64,000 bases of DNA from NCBI RefSeq assembly GCF_024295625.1, contig NZ_JANCOJ010000004.1, forward strand, positions 62,001 through 126,000, given 5' to 3'. Both the position numbers and the translations under genes were made by a program. Under the pieces are notes generated by a model, which was not told the DNA's origin, did no database searches, and was given only the letters and a program-made list of their open reading frames with translations. Shown piece by piece: positions 1-9,377 of this stretch; positions within the stretch are counted from its first letter, which is position 1; each line of letters opens with the position of its first letter. The DNA is from Streptococcus sp. CF8_St5-11. Lineage in GTDB: Bacteria; Bacillota; Bacilli; Lactobacillales; Streptococcaceae.

Positions 1-563
1 TGGGCCTCTTCCTAGGGGGAATGAAAAATGTTCGCCTCAAAGACTACACGGAAGCCTATAATGCGGGCTTTGCTTGGGTCTTGATCCTACTTGGTTTAAT
101 GCTTCTAGCTGTAGGCAATATCTTGCCAGGAATGAGCATTTTAGTCCCGATTGGCAAGTGGTTAGCTATTTTGAATGCCATTGGGATCTTGATTGTTTCC
201 ATTGTCAGTGCCAAGAAGCTGTCCGGCCTAGCCTCTGGTCTCTTTAACCTCTACAATGTTAGTGGCTATGTCGGAGACTTGGTCAGCTTCACCCGTTTGA
301 TGGCCTTGGGCTTGTCTGGAGCGAGTATCGGTTCGGCCTTCAACCTTATTGTCAATCTCTTTCCATCGCTTGGACGGTTTACGGTAGGGCTTGTGCTCTT
401 TATCGTCCTACATGCCATTAATATGTTCCTGTCCTTCTTGTCAGGATATGTGCATGGAGCCCGTTTGATCTTTGTGGAGTTCTTCGGTAAGTTCTACGAA
501 GGAGGAGGCAAGCCATTTCGTCCTCTCAAACCTTCTGAACGCTACATTAAAACAAAAAAATAA
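1..563 (+). CDS. ntpI: V-type ATPase subunit I (a subunit), C-terminal part, cut by window start
   Basis: This is the membrane stator subunit of the V-type ATPase, which forms the ion half-channels facing the K ring. Only the last ~187 residues are present; the frame is open to base 3, so the ATG at 21 is internal. Several hydrophobic segments are visible, with a conserved arginine in the SFTRLMALGLSG segment typical of the a/I subunit and a GYVHGARLIFVEFFGKFYEGGGKPF tail diagnostic of the family. It is the first gene seen of the I-K-E-C-F-A-B-D operon, 30 bases upstream of ntpK. The identification is firm; the true start lies outside the window. Confidence 0.95.
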   Translation, partial: GLFLGGMKNVRLKDYTEAYNAGFAWVLILLGLMLLAVGNILPGMSILVPIGKWLAILNAIGILIVSIVSAKKLSGLASGLFNLYNVSGYVGDLVSFTRLMALGLSGASIGSAFNLIVNLFPSLGRFTVGLVLFIVLHAINMFLSFLSGYVHGARLIFVEFFGKFYEGGGKPFRPLKPSERYIKTKK

Positions 564-1073
<510 letters not shown>

Positions 1074-1090
1074 GAGCTAGCTTTGATGGA

Positions 1091-1108
1091 TTCGCCTTAC
1101 GAGGCGAA
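1091..1108 (+). other. Perfect intercistronic hairpin between ntpK and ntpE
   Basis: A 7-bp stem (TTCGCCT with AGGCGAA) closed by a TACG tetraloop sits in the only long gap of the ntp operon. A UNCG-type loop makes it unusually stable. It is followed by AAAA rather than a T tract, so it is not an intrinsic terminator. A role in stabilising the upstream ntpK message, whose product is needed in many copies per enzyme, is inferred. Confidence 0.6.
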
Positions 1109-1143
1109 AAACACAAGACGCATGCAATAGGAGAAAAAACGAT

Positions 1144-1734
1144 ATGGATGAACAAACCCAATTAAAGGATTCGATCTTGGCCCAAGCCCACGAAAAAGGG
1201 CGTAAACTCTTAGAAGAGGCCAAGGAAACCATCCTAAAAGAGGAGACTGCACAAGAAGAGCGTTTGATTCAAGATAAACTCAATCAACGCTCCGAGCAGC
1301 TCAAGCGGGTTCAACGTCAATTGCAACGTGAAACCCAACAAATCGAAAATAAAAAACGCCAATCAACCCTTGTCACCAAGCAACGAGTCTTAAAGGATCT
1401 CTTTGCAGATGCTTATGAAGCGATGGTGGCTTGGCCCCTTGAAAAGGAAATGCAGTTTGTAGATGCGGTCTTAGATCGCTATCAGGGACAAGTTTTGACC
1501 CTGACCTTCGGGGCGGTGAGTGCTGCTAAATTTGATTCAGCAGCTCTTGAGAGATTGAAGCAGACGCATCAGAATGTGACAGTTGCAGATGCAACAATCC
1601 CAGCTCAAGCAGGCTTTGTCTTGTCAGTTGGGAAGATTGATGACAACTATCTCTACCGTGATTTGGTGGATTCCATTTGGGAGCAGGAAAGCTACCAGAT
1701 GGCAGCCAGCATTTTCACAGATGAAGAGAACTAG
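1144..1734 (+). CDS. ntpE: V-type ATPase subunit E (peripheral stalk)
   Basis: This 196-residue protein is the E subunit of the peripheral stalk linking the catalytic head to subunit I. The first ~90 residues are charged and heptad-like (EEAKETILKEETAQEERLIQ and similar stretches), as expected for the long coiled coil. The C-terminal half is a compact domain that would bind the A3B3 head. It sits between ntpK and ntpC, the usual position; ntpC starts 9 bases downstream. An AGGAG lies 8 bases before the ATG. Sequence drift is high in this family, so the call rests on length, coiled coil and operon position. Confidence 0.88.
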   Translation: MDEQTQLKDSILAQAHEKGRKLLEEAKETILKEETAQEERLIQDKLNQRSEQLKRVQRQLQRETQQIENKKRQSTLVTKQRVLKDLFADAYEAMVAWPLEKEMQFVDAVLDRYQGQVLTLTFGAVSAAKFDSAALERLKQTHQNVTVADATIPAQAGFVLSVGKIDDNYLYRDLVDSIWEQESYQMAASIFTDEEN

Positions 1735-1743
1735 GAGGTTGCA

Positions 1744-2763
1744 ATGAGCGAACGGACCTATTCTCAAGTCAATACAGGAATCAGCGTACGTGAGGCTAGT
1801 TTTATCAGTCCTAGTCAGTTCGAGCAGTTGCTCGCAAGTCCCTCAAGCGAGAGTCGAGAAGGTTTGTTGCAGGGGACGCCTTATGCTCTAGATAGCCAGG
1901 AGATCAAGGATTTATCAGCCCTTGAAGCCCGTCTGATGGCAGCCTTGTTGGCAGAATACCAATGGGCTTTTGAGGTAAGCCCTCAGTCAGACTTGGTTAG
2001 CCTGTTTACCTTGAAATACACCTATCATAATCTCAAGGTTTATCTAAAACACAAGGCGACAGAGCGCAAGTTGGGGCACTTATTGATCCCTATCGGTCCT
2101 TATTCTCTCGATGTGCTCGAGCATTTGGTGGCGACCTTTTCTGCAGAGCATTGCCCAGCCTTTATGGCGGAAGAAGTGGCTGCAACCTGGCAAGAATTCC
2201 AAGACTATCAGGACTTGCGGGTTCTCGAAATCGGGATGGACTTAGCTTATTTTAAACACCTGAGATACTTAGGGGACAGTCTAGATCATCCGATTCTGAA
2301 GCAGTTGGTGGACGTGACCATTGACTTTTACAATGCGATTACGGTCAAGCGGGCCTTGGATCAGCAAAAACCGCATAGCTTTATGCACCAATTACTTTCA
2401 GATGAAGGGAGCCTCAGTGCCCATCAGGTGATCGACCTGCTAGAATCCGGTCAGTGGTTGACCTGGTTTTATCAAGTCAATCCGCTGGAGTACGATCTCG
2501 CCTTAGAGACTTATGAAGAAAAGATGCGCACCGGTCAACTAAAGACCGTAGAGTTGGAGTATCTAGAAAGTTTGGTGAAATTCAGTCTTCTAGACGCTGG
2601 CCGTTTTGAAGTTGATGGACCACTCCCTCTTGTTCGTTATCTTTACGGGAAAGAGTTAGAGGTGACCAACCTTCGTTTGGTCCTCTCTGGTTTGGACAAT
2701 GGTTTTCCGCTAGCAGACATCAAAGAAAGGATGAGACCGATTTATGGACAAACAGACCTATAA
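1744..2763 (+). CDS. ntpC: V-type ATPase subunit C (d subunit)
   Basis: This 339-residue, largely helical protein is the funnel-shaped C/d subunit that couples the central stalk to the top of the K ring. The length matches the ~330-350 residues of the family, and the repeated motif style (RLMAALLAEYQWAF, NLKVYLKHK, LEYLESLVKF) fits the three-fold pseudo-repeat of this subunit. Its 3' end overlaps the next gene by 20 bases, implying translational coupling. Position in the I-K-E-C-F-A-B-D order supports the assignment. Confidence 0.9.
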   Translation: MSERTYSQVNTGISVREASFISPSQFEQLLASPSSESREGLLQGTPYALDSQEIKDLSALEARLMAALLAEYQWAFEVSPQSDLVSLFTLKYTYHNLKVYLKHKATERKLGHLLIPIGPYSLDVLEHLVATFSAEHCPAFMAEEVAATWQEFQDYQDLRVLEIGMDLAYFKHLRYLGDSLDHPILKQLVDVTIDFYNAITVKRALDQQKPHSFMHQLLSDEGSLSAHQVIDLLESGQWLTWFYQVNPLEYDLALETYEEKMRTGQLKTVELEYLESLVKFSLLDAGRFEVDGPLPLVRYLYGKELEVTNLRLVLSGLDNGFPLADIKERMRPIYGQTDL

Positions 2764-3064
2764 GATCGCAGTTGTGGGCAATCGGGACGCCATCCTTCCT
2801 TTTCGCCTGATTGGCTTTCAAACCTATCCGGTCACAGAGCCACAAGAAGCGATCAATACCCTGCGAAAACTCAGTCGGGAAAACTTCGGGATTATCTACC
2901 TGACAGAGGATATTGCTCAGGCTATTCCAGATACAGTGGCTTTTTACGACCAGCAGCTGACTCCGGCTCTGATCCTTATCCCGACCCATAGAGGAACTAC
3001 GGGACTGGGCCAACAGCGGATTCGTGATAATGTCGAAAAAGCAGTAGGACAGGATATTTTATGA
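2744..3064 (+). CDS. ntpG: V-type ATPase subunit F (E. hirae NtpG equivalent)
   Basis: This 106-residue protein of the ATP-synt_F family forms part of the central rotor shaft with subunit D. The N-terminal KIAVVGNRDAILPFRLIGF is the typical first strand and GxxD..L.FRL.G signature, followed by IIYLTEDIAQ. It starts inside ntpC (20-base overlap) and ends in a 4-base ATGA overlap with the acetyltransferase gene. Naming differs: most databases call it subunit F, while the Enterococcus and pneumococcal nomenclature uses NtpG. Confidence 0.9.
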   Translation: MDKQTYKIAVVGNRDAILPFRLIGFQTYPVTEPQEAINTLRKLSRENFGIIYLTEDIAQAIPDTVAFYDQQLTPALILIPTHRGTTGLGQQRIRDNVEKAVGQDIL

Positions 3065-3765
3065 GAACAAATGAATTTGGCCAAGCGATTGGCGATGCAC
3101 TGCCGGATTTTACACCGGGGCGTTTGCCAGCTATTGAGCGGATCGAAGGTCGCTATACCGTGATCGAGCGCCTCTCAAAAGAAAAACATGGAGCAGATCT
3201 TTATCAGGTCTACGGGCCGGACTCTCCAGCAGCGATGTGGACCTTTCTGTTCAAAGGCCCTGCCCGCAATGAGGAGGAGTGGGACCACTTATTAGATGAT
3301 CTCATGACAGCCCAAGGTCGCTTTTACTATGCGATTGTAGACAAAGATTCAGGCAAGGCTTTGGGGACTTTCTCTCTTATGCGGATCGATCAAGCCAACC
3401 GGGTGATCGAAGTTGGAGCAGTGACCTATTCACCAGCGCTCCAAAAGACACGCATGGCTACGGAAGCTCAGTATCTGTTAGCGCGCTACGTGTTTGAAGA
3501 TTTAGGCTACCGCCGCTATGAGTGGAAATGTGATGCCTTAAACCAAGCATCTCGCAAAGCAGCTGAGCGCTTAGGGTTCACCTATGAAGGCTGTTTCCGT
3601 CAGGCTGTTGTTTATAAAGGTCGGACCCGTGATACAGACTGGTTGTCCATCATTGATCAAGAATGGCCAGCTATCAAACAGCGCTTCGAAGCCTGGTTGG
3701 ATCCAAGCAATTTCGATGCCAATGGCCAACAAAAGCAAGCTCTAAGAGAGATAGCGCAAAAGTAA
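3061..3765 (+). CDS. GNAT family N-acetyltransferase (RimJ/RimL-like) inside the ntp operon
   Basis: This 234-residue protein has the GNAT fold of the RimJ/RimL branch: an acceptor-side N-terminal half (WTFLFKGPARNEEEWDHLL), then GTFSLMRIDQANRVIEVGAVTYSPALQKTRMATEA with the R/Q-x-x-G/A-type acetyl-CoA pyrophosphate loop region near residues 120-145, and the C-terminal ALNQASRKAAERLGFTYEGCFRQ signature. It overlaps the upstream subunit F gene by 4 bases and precedes ntpA by 33 bases, so it is co-transcribed and translationally coupled. No acetyltransferase belongs to the classical E. hirae ntp operon. Its target is unknown; an ATPase subunit, another protein or a small amine are all possible. 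Confidence 0.88.
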   Translation: MRTNEFGQAIGDALPDFTPGRLPAIERIEGRYTVIERLSKEKHGADLYQVYGPDSPAAMWTFLFKGPARNEEEWDHLLDDLMTAQGRFYYAIVDKDSGKALGTFSLMRIDQANRVIEVGAVTYSPALQKTRMATEAQYLLARYVFEDLGYRRYEWKCDALNQASRKAAERLGFTYEGCFRQAVVYKGRTRDTDWLSIIDQEWPAIKQRFEAWLDPSNFDANGQQKQALREIAQK

Positions 3766-3798
3766 AACAAAGAAACAAAGGATTCCCAGGAGGAATAC

Positions 3799-5589
3799 AT
3801 GACTCAAGGAAAAATTATCAAAGTTTCCGGTCCCTTGGTGGTTGCATCAGGGATGCAGGAGGCCAATATCCAAGACATTTGCCGGGTCGGCGATCTTGGT
3901 TTGATTGGCGAAATTATTGAGATGCGGCGTGACGAAGCCTCTATCCAAGTATATGAAGAAACGTCTGGAGTCGGTCCAGGAGAACCAGTGGTCACAACCG
4001 GAGCTCCCCTTTCTGTTGAATTGGGACCAGGTTTGATCTCTCAGATGTTTGACGGGATCCAACGCCCCTTGGAACGCTTCCAAGAAGTGACTGCCAGTGA
4101 CTTTTTGGTTCGTGGGGTGCAAGTTCCAAATCTAGATCGGGACACCAAATGGGCCTTCGAACCAAGTGTGACTGAAGGGACAGAAGTGGTCGCTGGAGAC
4201 ATCGTCGGTACCGTTCAAGAGACCAATATGGTGGAACACCGCATCATGGTACCCTTTGGTGTCAGTGGACGTGTGACCAAGATCGCAGCAGGTTCTTACA
4301 CAGTAGAAGAGCCGGTTTATGAGATCGAGCAGGCTGATGGTAGCCTCTTTACTGGGACCCTGATGCAAAAATGGCCGGTTCGTCGAGGCCGTCCCTTTGC
4401 ACAAAAACTCATTCCAGTAGAGCCTTTGGTTACCGGTCAACGGGTCATCGATACCTTCTTCCCTGTGACTAAGGGTGGAGCTGCAGCTGTTCCTGGTCCT
4501 TTCGGAGCTGGAAAGACAGTTGTGCAACACCAGGTGGCTAAGTTTGCCAATGTAGACATCGTAATTTACGTTGGTTGTGGAGAACGTGGAAATGAAATGA
4601 CGGACGTTCTGAATGAATTTCCAGAATTGATCGATCCAACGACTGGTCAATCCATTATGCAACGGACTGTTCTGATCGCGAACACTTCGAACATGCCAGT
4701 AGCGGCGCGTGAAGCTTCCATCTACACAGGGATTACTATTGCCGAATACTTCCGTGATATGGGCTACTCCGTTGCCATCATGGCGGACTCTACTTCTCGT
4801 TGGGCAGAAGCTCTCCGTGAAATGTCTGGTCGTCTAGAAGAAATGCCAGGGGATGAAGGTTACCCAGCCTATCTCGGTAGCCGGATCGCCGAATATTACG
4901 AGCGGGCAGGTCGGGTCAAGACACTTGGAACCACTGCGCGCGAAGGTTCGATTACCGCTATCGGTGCCGTTTCCCCTCCAGGTGGAGACATTTCAGAGCC
5001 CGTAACGCAAAATACCTTGCGAATTGTTAAGGTCTTCTGGGGCTTAGATGCTCAATTGGCCCAACGCCGCCACTTCCCAGCCATCAACTGGTTGAGTTCT
5101 TATTCGCTTTACCAAGATGAAGTTGGTCGCTATATCGATTTACATGAACAAATCAGCTGGTCTGAAAAAGTGACCCGCGCTATGAATTTGCTTCAAAAGG
5201 AAAGTGAATTGCAAGAAATCGTGCGCTTGGTTGGTCTAGATTCCTTGTCTGAAAAAGACCGCTTGACCATGAATGCGGCCAAGATGATCCGTGAAGACTA
5301 CCTGCAACAAAATGCCTTTGATGAGGTCGATACCTATACCTCTTTCAGCAAGCAGGTGGCCTTGTTGACCAACATTTTGACCTTTGATCAAGAAAGTCAA
5401 AAAGCTCTAGAATTAGGGGCTTACTTCACAGAAATCATGGAAGGAACCGTGGCTCTTCGAGACCGCATTGCCCGTAGCAAGTTCATCCATGAGGATCAAT
5501 TGGCAACCATCCAAGCCTTGAAAGAAGAAATCGTAGAAACCCTACACCAAATCGTCGCAAAAGGAGGAGTAGACAATGAGCGTGATTAA
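3799..5589 (+). CDS. ntpA: V-type ATPase catalytic subunit A
   Basis: This 596-residue protein is the ATP-hydrolysing subunit of the A3B3 head. Walker A GPFGAGKT lies at residues 233-240, followed by CGERGNEM and the [30 protein letters not shown] block typical of A subunits. The extended N-terminal region (about residues 110-190) is the non-homologous insert that separates A from F-type beta subunits. The start has AGGAGG 7 bases upstream. It overlaps ntpB by 14 bases, which should keep A and B synthesis equal. Confidence 0.97.
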   Translation: MTQGKIIKVSGPLVVASGMQEANIQDICRVGDLGLIGEIIEMRRDEASIQVYEETSGVGPGEPVVTTGAPLSVELGPGLISQMFDGIQRPLERFQEVTASDFLVRGVQVPNLDRDTKWAFEPSVTEGTEVVAGDIVGTVQETNMVEHRIMVPFGVSGRVTKIAAGSYTVEEPVYEIEQADGSLFTGTLMQKWPVRRGRPFAQKLIPVEPLVTGQRVIDTFFPVTKGGAAAVPGPFGAGKTVVQHQVAKFANVDIVIYVGCGERGNEMTDVLNEFPELIDPTTGQSIMQRTVLIANTSNMPVAAREASIYTGITIAEYFRDMGYSVAIMADSTSRWAEALREMSGRLEEMPGDEGYPAYLGSRIAEYYERAGRVKTLGTTAREGSITAIGAVSPPGGDISEPVTQNTLRIVKVFWGLDAQLAQRRHFPAINWLSSYSLYQDEVGRYIDLHEQISWSEKVTRAMNLLQKESELQEIVRLVGLDSLSEKDRLTMNAAKMIREDYLQQNAFDEVDTYTSFSKQVALLTNILTFDQESQKALELGAYFTEIMEGTVALRDRIARSKFIHEDQLATIQALKEEIVETLHQIVAKGGVDNERD

Positions 5590-6961
5590 AGAATACCGTA
5601 CTGTCAGCGAAGTTGTTGGCCCCTTGATGATTGTCGATCAGGTCGAAGGGGTTCACTACAATGAACTCGTAGAAATCAAGCTTCATGATGGAACGACCCG
5701 TCAGGGACAAGTCCTCGAAGTCCAAGAAGACAAGGCCATGGTCCAGCTCTTTGAAGGATCTAGCGGGATCAACTTAGAAAAAGCCAAAGTCCGCTTTACC
5801 GGACGTCCCCTAGAACTTCCTGTGTCTGAAGACATGGTCGGACGCATCTTTAACGGGATGGGAAAACCCATCGATGGCGGTCCGGAGATTATCCCAGAGA
5901 AATACTTGGACATTGATGGACAAGCCATCAACCCTGTTTCGCGGGACTATCCAGATGAATTTATCCAGACAGGGATCTCAGCCATTGACCATTTGAATAC
6001 CTTGGTTCGGGGCCAAAAACTCCCAGTGTTCTCAGGTTCTGGTCTTCCTCACAAGGAGTTGGCGGCTCAGATTGCTCGTCAAGCGACGGTTCTTAATTCT
6101 GAAGAAAACTTCGCCGTGGTCTTTGCGGCTATGGGAATCACCTTTGAAGAAGCCGAGTTCTTTATGAACGACCTTCGGGAAACCGGTGCGATTGACCGCT
6201 CTGTCCTCTTTATCAACCTAGCCAATGACCCAGCTATCGAGCGGATTGCCACTCCTCGGATCGCCTTGACCGCCGCCGAATATTTGGCTTATGAAAAAGA
6301 TATGCACGTCTTGGTTATCATGACGGATATGACCAACTACTGTGAAGCCCTTCGGGAAGTCTCCGCTGCCCGCCGGGAAGTTCCAGGTCGTCGGGGCTAT
6401 CCAGGTTACCTTTATACCAACCTCTCAACCCTCTACGAACGTGCAGGACGCTTGGTTGGAAAGAAAGGATCTGTGACCCAAATTCCGATCCTCTCCATGC
6501 CGGAAGATGATATCACCCACCCCATCCCTGACTTGACAGGCTACATCACCGAAGGTCAGATTATTCTGTCCCGCGATCTCTACAATAGTGGTTACCGCCC
6601 ACCGATCAATGTTCTTCCATCCCTTTCTCGTTTGAAGGACAAGGGTTCTGGTGAGGGGAAGACTCGAGAAGACCATGCGGCGACCATGAACCAGCTCTTT
6701 GCGGCTTACGCCCAAGGAAAGCAAGCCAAAGAACTGGCTGTAGTGCTTGGGGAGTCTGCCTTGTCAGATACCGACAAGCTCTATGTTAAATTTACGGACC
6801 GCTTTGAGCAAGAATACATCAATCAAGGTTTCACCACCAATCGGACGATTGAGGAAAGTTTGGATCTCGGTTGGGAACTCTTATCCATCCTTCCAAGAAC
6901 AGAGCTTAAACGGATCAAGGATGAGATGATTGACAAGTATCTGCCAAACAAAGAGGATTAG
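5576..6961 (+). CDS. ntpB: V-type ATPase regulatory/nucleotide-binding subunit B
   Basis: This 461-residue protein is the non-catalytic B subunit that alternates with A in the hexameric head. It lacks a canonical Walker A ([13 protein letters not shown] at the equivalent place), as usual for B, but has the [15 protein letters not shown] and [18 protein letters not shown] blocks. It starts within the last codons of ntpA. An AGGAG motif inside ntpA serves as its ribosome binding site. The stop is 3 bases from the ntpD start. Confidence 0.97.
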   Translation: MSVIKEYRTVSEVVGPLMIVDQVEGVHYNELVEIKLHDGTTRQGQVLEVQEDKAMVQLFEGSSGINLEKAKVRFTGRPLELPVSEDMVGRIFNGMGKPIDGGPEIIPEKYLDIDGQAINPVSRDYPDEFIQTGISAIDHLNTLVRGQKLPVFSGSGLPHKELAAQIARQATVLNSEENFAVVFAAMGITFEEAEFFMNDLRETGAIDRSVLFINLANDPAIERIATPRIALTAAEYLAYEKDMHVLVIMTDMTNYCEALREVSAARREVPGRRGYPGYLYTNLSTLYERAGRLVGKKGSVTQIPILSMPEDDITHPIPDLTGYITEGQIILSRDLYNSGYRPPINVLPSLSRLKDKGSGEGKTREDHAATMNQLFAAYAQGKQAKELAVVLGESALSDTDKLYVKFTDRFEQEYINQGFTTNRTIEESLDLGWELLSILPRTELKRIKDEMIDKYLPNKED

Positions 6962-6964
6962 CCT

Positions 6965-7588
6965 ATGGCACGATTAAATGTAAAACCAACTCGGATGGAG
7001 CTTAATATTCTCAAAGAGCGCCTCAAGACAGCAACCCGAGGGCACAAGTTGCTCAAGGATAAGCGGGATGAACTTATGCGTCGCTTTATTGAAGCTGTGC
7101 GTGAGAATAATCGTCTGCGCCAAAAGGTGGAGGCAGCGCTTGTGGGCAATATGCAAGATTTCGTGATGGCTAAGTCCTTAGAGAGTGACCTCATGGTAGA
7201 AGAAATCTTTGCCGTTCCTACGCGAGAAGTGATGCTTCATATTGAGGAAGAAAATGTCATGAGTGTGCGCGTGCCCAAGCTCCATGCCCGTATCGATAAT
7301 CCATACGGAGATGATGAAGGGGACGTGGTTTATAGCTACTTAGCCTCCAACAGTCAAATGGATAGCACCATCCAAGAAATGGGGGATCTACTCCCAGATT
7401 TGCTCAAGTTAGCGGAAATCGAAAAAAGCTGCCAACTCATGGCAGATGAAATCGAGAAAACCCGCCGTCGAGTGAACGGACTCGAGTATGCGACCATCCC
7501 AGACCTCAAAGAGACTATCTATTATATCGAAATGAAACTCGAAGAAGCCGAGCGCGCCAACCTCGTCAGAATCATGAAGGTAAAATAA
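6965..7588 (+). CDS. ntpD: V-type ATPase subunit D (central shaft)
   Basis: This 207-residue protein is the D subunit that rotates inside A3B3. Its N-terminal [38 protein letters not shown] and C-terminal [29 protein letters not shown] segments form the long antiparallel coiled coil and are highly diagnostic. It is the last gene of the operon, 3 bases after ntpB. Downstream come a two-hairpin repeat element and, about 350 bases away, a strong terminator. Confidence 0.96.
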   Translation: MARLNVKPTRMELNILKERLKTATRGHKLLKDKRDELMRRFIEAVRENNRLRQKVEAALVGNMQDFVMAKSLESDLMVEEIFAVPTREVMLHIEEENVMSVRVPKLHARIDNPYGDDEGDVVYSYLASNSQMDSTIQEMGDLLPDLLKLAEIEKSCQLMADEIEKTRRRVNGLEYATIPDLKETIYYIEMKLEEAERANLVRIMKVK

Positions 7589-7618
7589 GATACATCAAGA
7601 TACAAAGCCGTTCAGCAA

Positions 7619-7755
7619 CTCAAAGGAAAATAGGGAGCAGGACAGAAGCACTGTTGTATAGAATGCTTCGTTGTCCTGCCCCCACAAGGCTGATTAGGAT
7701 TTTTCCGAGCTCTTAAAGCGAGAGAAAAATCCAATCAGCTACTGTGCCTTTGAAG
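7619..7755 (+). repeat. Two-hairpin repeat element, copy 1
   Basis: This is copy 1 of an element also present at 25116-25232 and, inverted, at 47741-47861. It has a first hairpin in which GGGAGCAGGACA pairs with TGTCCTGC plus flanking Cs, and a second in which GCTGATTAGGATTTTTC pairs with GAAAAATCCAATCAGC. The flanks CAAAGG and CCTTTG could close the whole structure. Loops and stem tips differ between copies while pairing is kept. The rest of the gap between ntpD and the LysM gene holds a second hairpin repeat and a terminator, with no convincing gene. Confidence 0.7.
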
Positions 7756-7830
7756 TTAGTACTATTACAGTTTGCGTTTTTCACACAGCATTTAGGGTGT
7801 GTTCAGTTATAAGATACTAAGGCTGTAAAA

Positions 7831-7895
7831 AACAAAGTGAAAATAGGAAATTCTTGCAGTGAGCGATGCTCACAAGAGAATTTATCTTTTTCACA
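7831..7895 (+). repeat. Long hairpin repeat (copy a), paralogous to 54810-54872
   Basis: GTGAAAATAGGAAA, then a hairpin with a TGAGCGATGCTCA apex, then TTTATCTTTTTC form one long imperfect stem-loop. The same arrangement, with a different apex (GGAGCGTTGCTCC), recurs between rpsN and rpsH. The conserved outer parts and changed but still paired apex suggest a mobile or structural RNA element. The function is unknown. Confidence 0.5.
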
Positions 7896-7936
7896 CAGCT
7901 TTTCAGCCGGCCTCAATTACTTAAAAAAGACAAGAA

Positions 7937-7972
7937 CCTCATCGAGGAACCGCTCCTTGATGAGGCTTTTTT
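7937..7972 (+). terminator. Intrinsic terminator downstream of the ntp operon
   Basis: A 12-bp stem (CCTCATCGAGGA with TCCTTGATGAGG) is followed by six Ts. It is the only strong T-tailed hairpin on the + strand between ntpD and the LysM gene. Confidence 0.8.
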
Positions 7973-8182
7973 ACGCCCTCGCCCTCTTCTTCCACCACCC
8001 TCTTTTTATGTTACTAGTTTGTAACAATGTGACAAGAAAGACGAAATGTTACAAGAAAAATACAGTTTTGTTAAATAGCCAAAAAGGCCTTTTATTATTT
8101 TTAAATTGTGATAAGATAGTATGGTAGTTAATTTGTCCAAGAAAATCTTGAGCAAAAAAACAAAGAAAAAAGAGGATAAAAG

Positions 8183-9295
8183 ATGAAATTAAAAGTTAAT
8201 ACGAAAGCCTTGATCGCTTCAACAGTAGCTCTTGCAGTGATTCCCTTTACAAAAGCCACTGCAGAAACACTTGAAGATTGGGTAGCTCGCTCAGTAGATG
8301 AAATCAAACATGATATCCAACAAAGCGGTGAAAACCAACAAACTTATACCATCAAATATGGTGATACATTGAGTTCGATCGCAGAGGCGCTTGGAATCGA
8401 TGTACATGTGTTGGCAAACTTGAACAACATCAGCAACATGGATTTGATCTACCCAGGTACTGTTTTGAAAACAACAGTAAATGATCAAAAAGAAGTAACT
8501 TCAGTTGAAATCCAAACTCCTCAAGCAGGTTCGACAGATGCAACCGTTGCAAGTGCTGACTTGACAACAAACCAAGTGACAGTTGATGACCAAACAGTCG
8601 CTGTCAACGATTTGTCTAAACCAGTAAACGAAGATAACAAAGCGGTTCCAGTTGCTCCAGCAGCGGAAGCTCCAGTAGTTGAAGTACCAGCAGCTGAAAC
8701 ACCAGCACAACCAGCTGTTCCAGAAACACCAAACTACGGTGCTCCAGCTGTAAATGTTGAAGTTCAAAATCCAGAAACAGCCCCAGCTGCTGCTCCTGAA
8801 GCTCCAGCAACTCCTGAAGCTCCAGCTGCTCCTCAATCTGCTCCAGTAGCAGAAGAAGCTCCAGCACAACCAGCAGCAGTAGAAACTGCTGCAGCACCTG
8901 AAGTGCAACCAGTAGCATCAACTCCAACAACTGGTAATGCTATTCCAACTGATCCAAATCTTCAACCGCAAGCGGAAGCTTTCCGTCAAGAAATTGCAGC
9001 GAAATTCGGTATCACAAACATTGGTGGTTACCGTGAAGGGGATCCAGACGATCATGGTCAAGGACTTGCAGTGGACGTAATGGTCCCAACCAGTTCACAA
9101 CTCGGGGATCAAGTTGCCCAATATGCGATTGACAACATGGACCGTGCAGGTATTTCATATGTTATCTGGAAACAACAATTCTACATGCCAGTAGACAACA
9201 TTTACGGACCAGCTAACACTTGGAACCAAATGCCAGACCGCGGTGGAGATACAGCAAACCACTATGATCACGTGCATATTTCATTTAACGGATAA
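8183..9295 (+). CDS. Secreted LysM protein with M15-like C-terminal domain
   Basis: This 370-residue exported protein starts with a signal peptide (MKLKVNTKALIASTVALAVIPF, likely cleaved after ATA near residue 27). A LysM domain at about 53-98 (YTIKYGDTLSSIAEALGI...LIYPGTVL) would anchor it to peptidoglycan. Residues ~115-255 are a Pro/Ala/Glu-rich linker. The C-terminal ~110 residues contain DHGQGLAVDVMV and HYDHVHIS, the spaced His/Asp metal-ligand pattern of M15-type D,D-peptidase folds. It probably acts on or binds the cell wall. An AGAGGATAAAAG leader gives a good ribosome site. Enzymatic activity is inferred only. Confidence 0.85.
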   Translation: MKLKVNTKALIASTVALAVIPFTKATAETLEDWVARSVDEIKHDIQQSGENQQTYTIKYGDTLSSIAEALGIDVHVLANLNNISNMDLIYPGTVLKTTVNDQKEVTSVEIQTPQAGSTDATVASADLTTNQVTVDDQTVAVNDLSKPVNEDNKAVPVAPAAEAPVVEVPAAETPAQPAVPETPNYGAPAVNVEVQNPETAPAAAPEAPATPEAPAAPQSAPVAEEAPAQPAAVETAAAPEVQPVASTPTTGNAIPTDPNLQPQAEAFRQEIAAKFGITNIGGYREGDPDDHGQGLAVDVMVPTSSQLGDQVAQYAIDNMDRAGISYVIWKQQFYMPVDNIYGPANTWNQMPDRGGDTANHYDHVHISFNG

Positions 9296-9304
9296 TAAAA
9301 CTTC

Positions 9305-9333
9305 GAACTAGGACTAGCTCCTAGTTCTTTTTT
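9305..9333 (+). terminator. Terminator of the LysM gene
   Basis: GAACTAGGA pairs with TCCTAGTTC around a 5-base loop, followed by six Ts. Confidence 0.85.
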
Positions 9334-9339
9334 GTGTAC

Positions 9340-9367
9340 AAAAAAGCCGGAAGACGAATCTTCCAGC
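9340..9367 (-). terminator. Terminator of the MFS gene
   Basis: Read on the minus strand, GCTGGAAGA pairs with TCTTCCGGC around TTCG and is followed by six Ts. Confidence 0.75.
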
Positions 9368-9377
9368 CGGACGATGC

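Noticed and set aside
7837..8127. 96-codon frame downstream of the ntp operon
   Set aside because: It crosses a hairpin repeat and a strong terminator, has no ribosome site, and its composition is not protein-like.
8501..8930. Antisense frames rich in Cys/Trp/Ser or Leu opposite the LysM gene
   Set aside because: They are shadows of the Pro/Ala/Glu-rich linker repeats.
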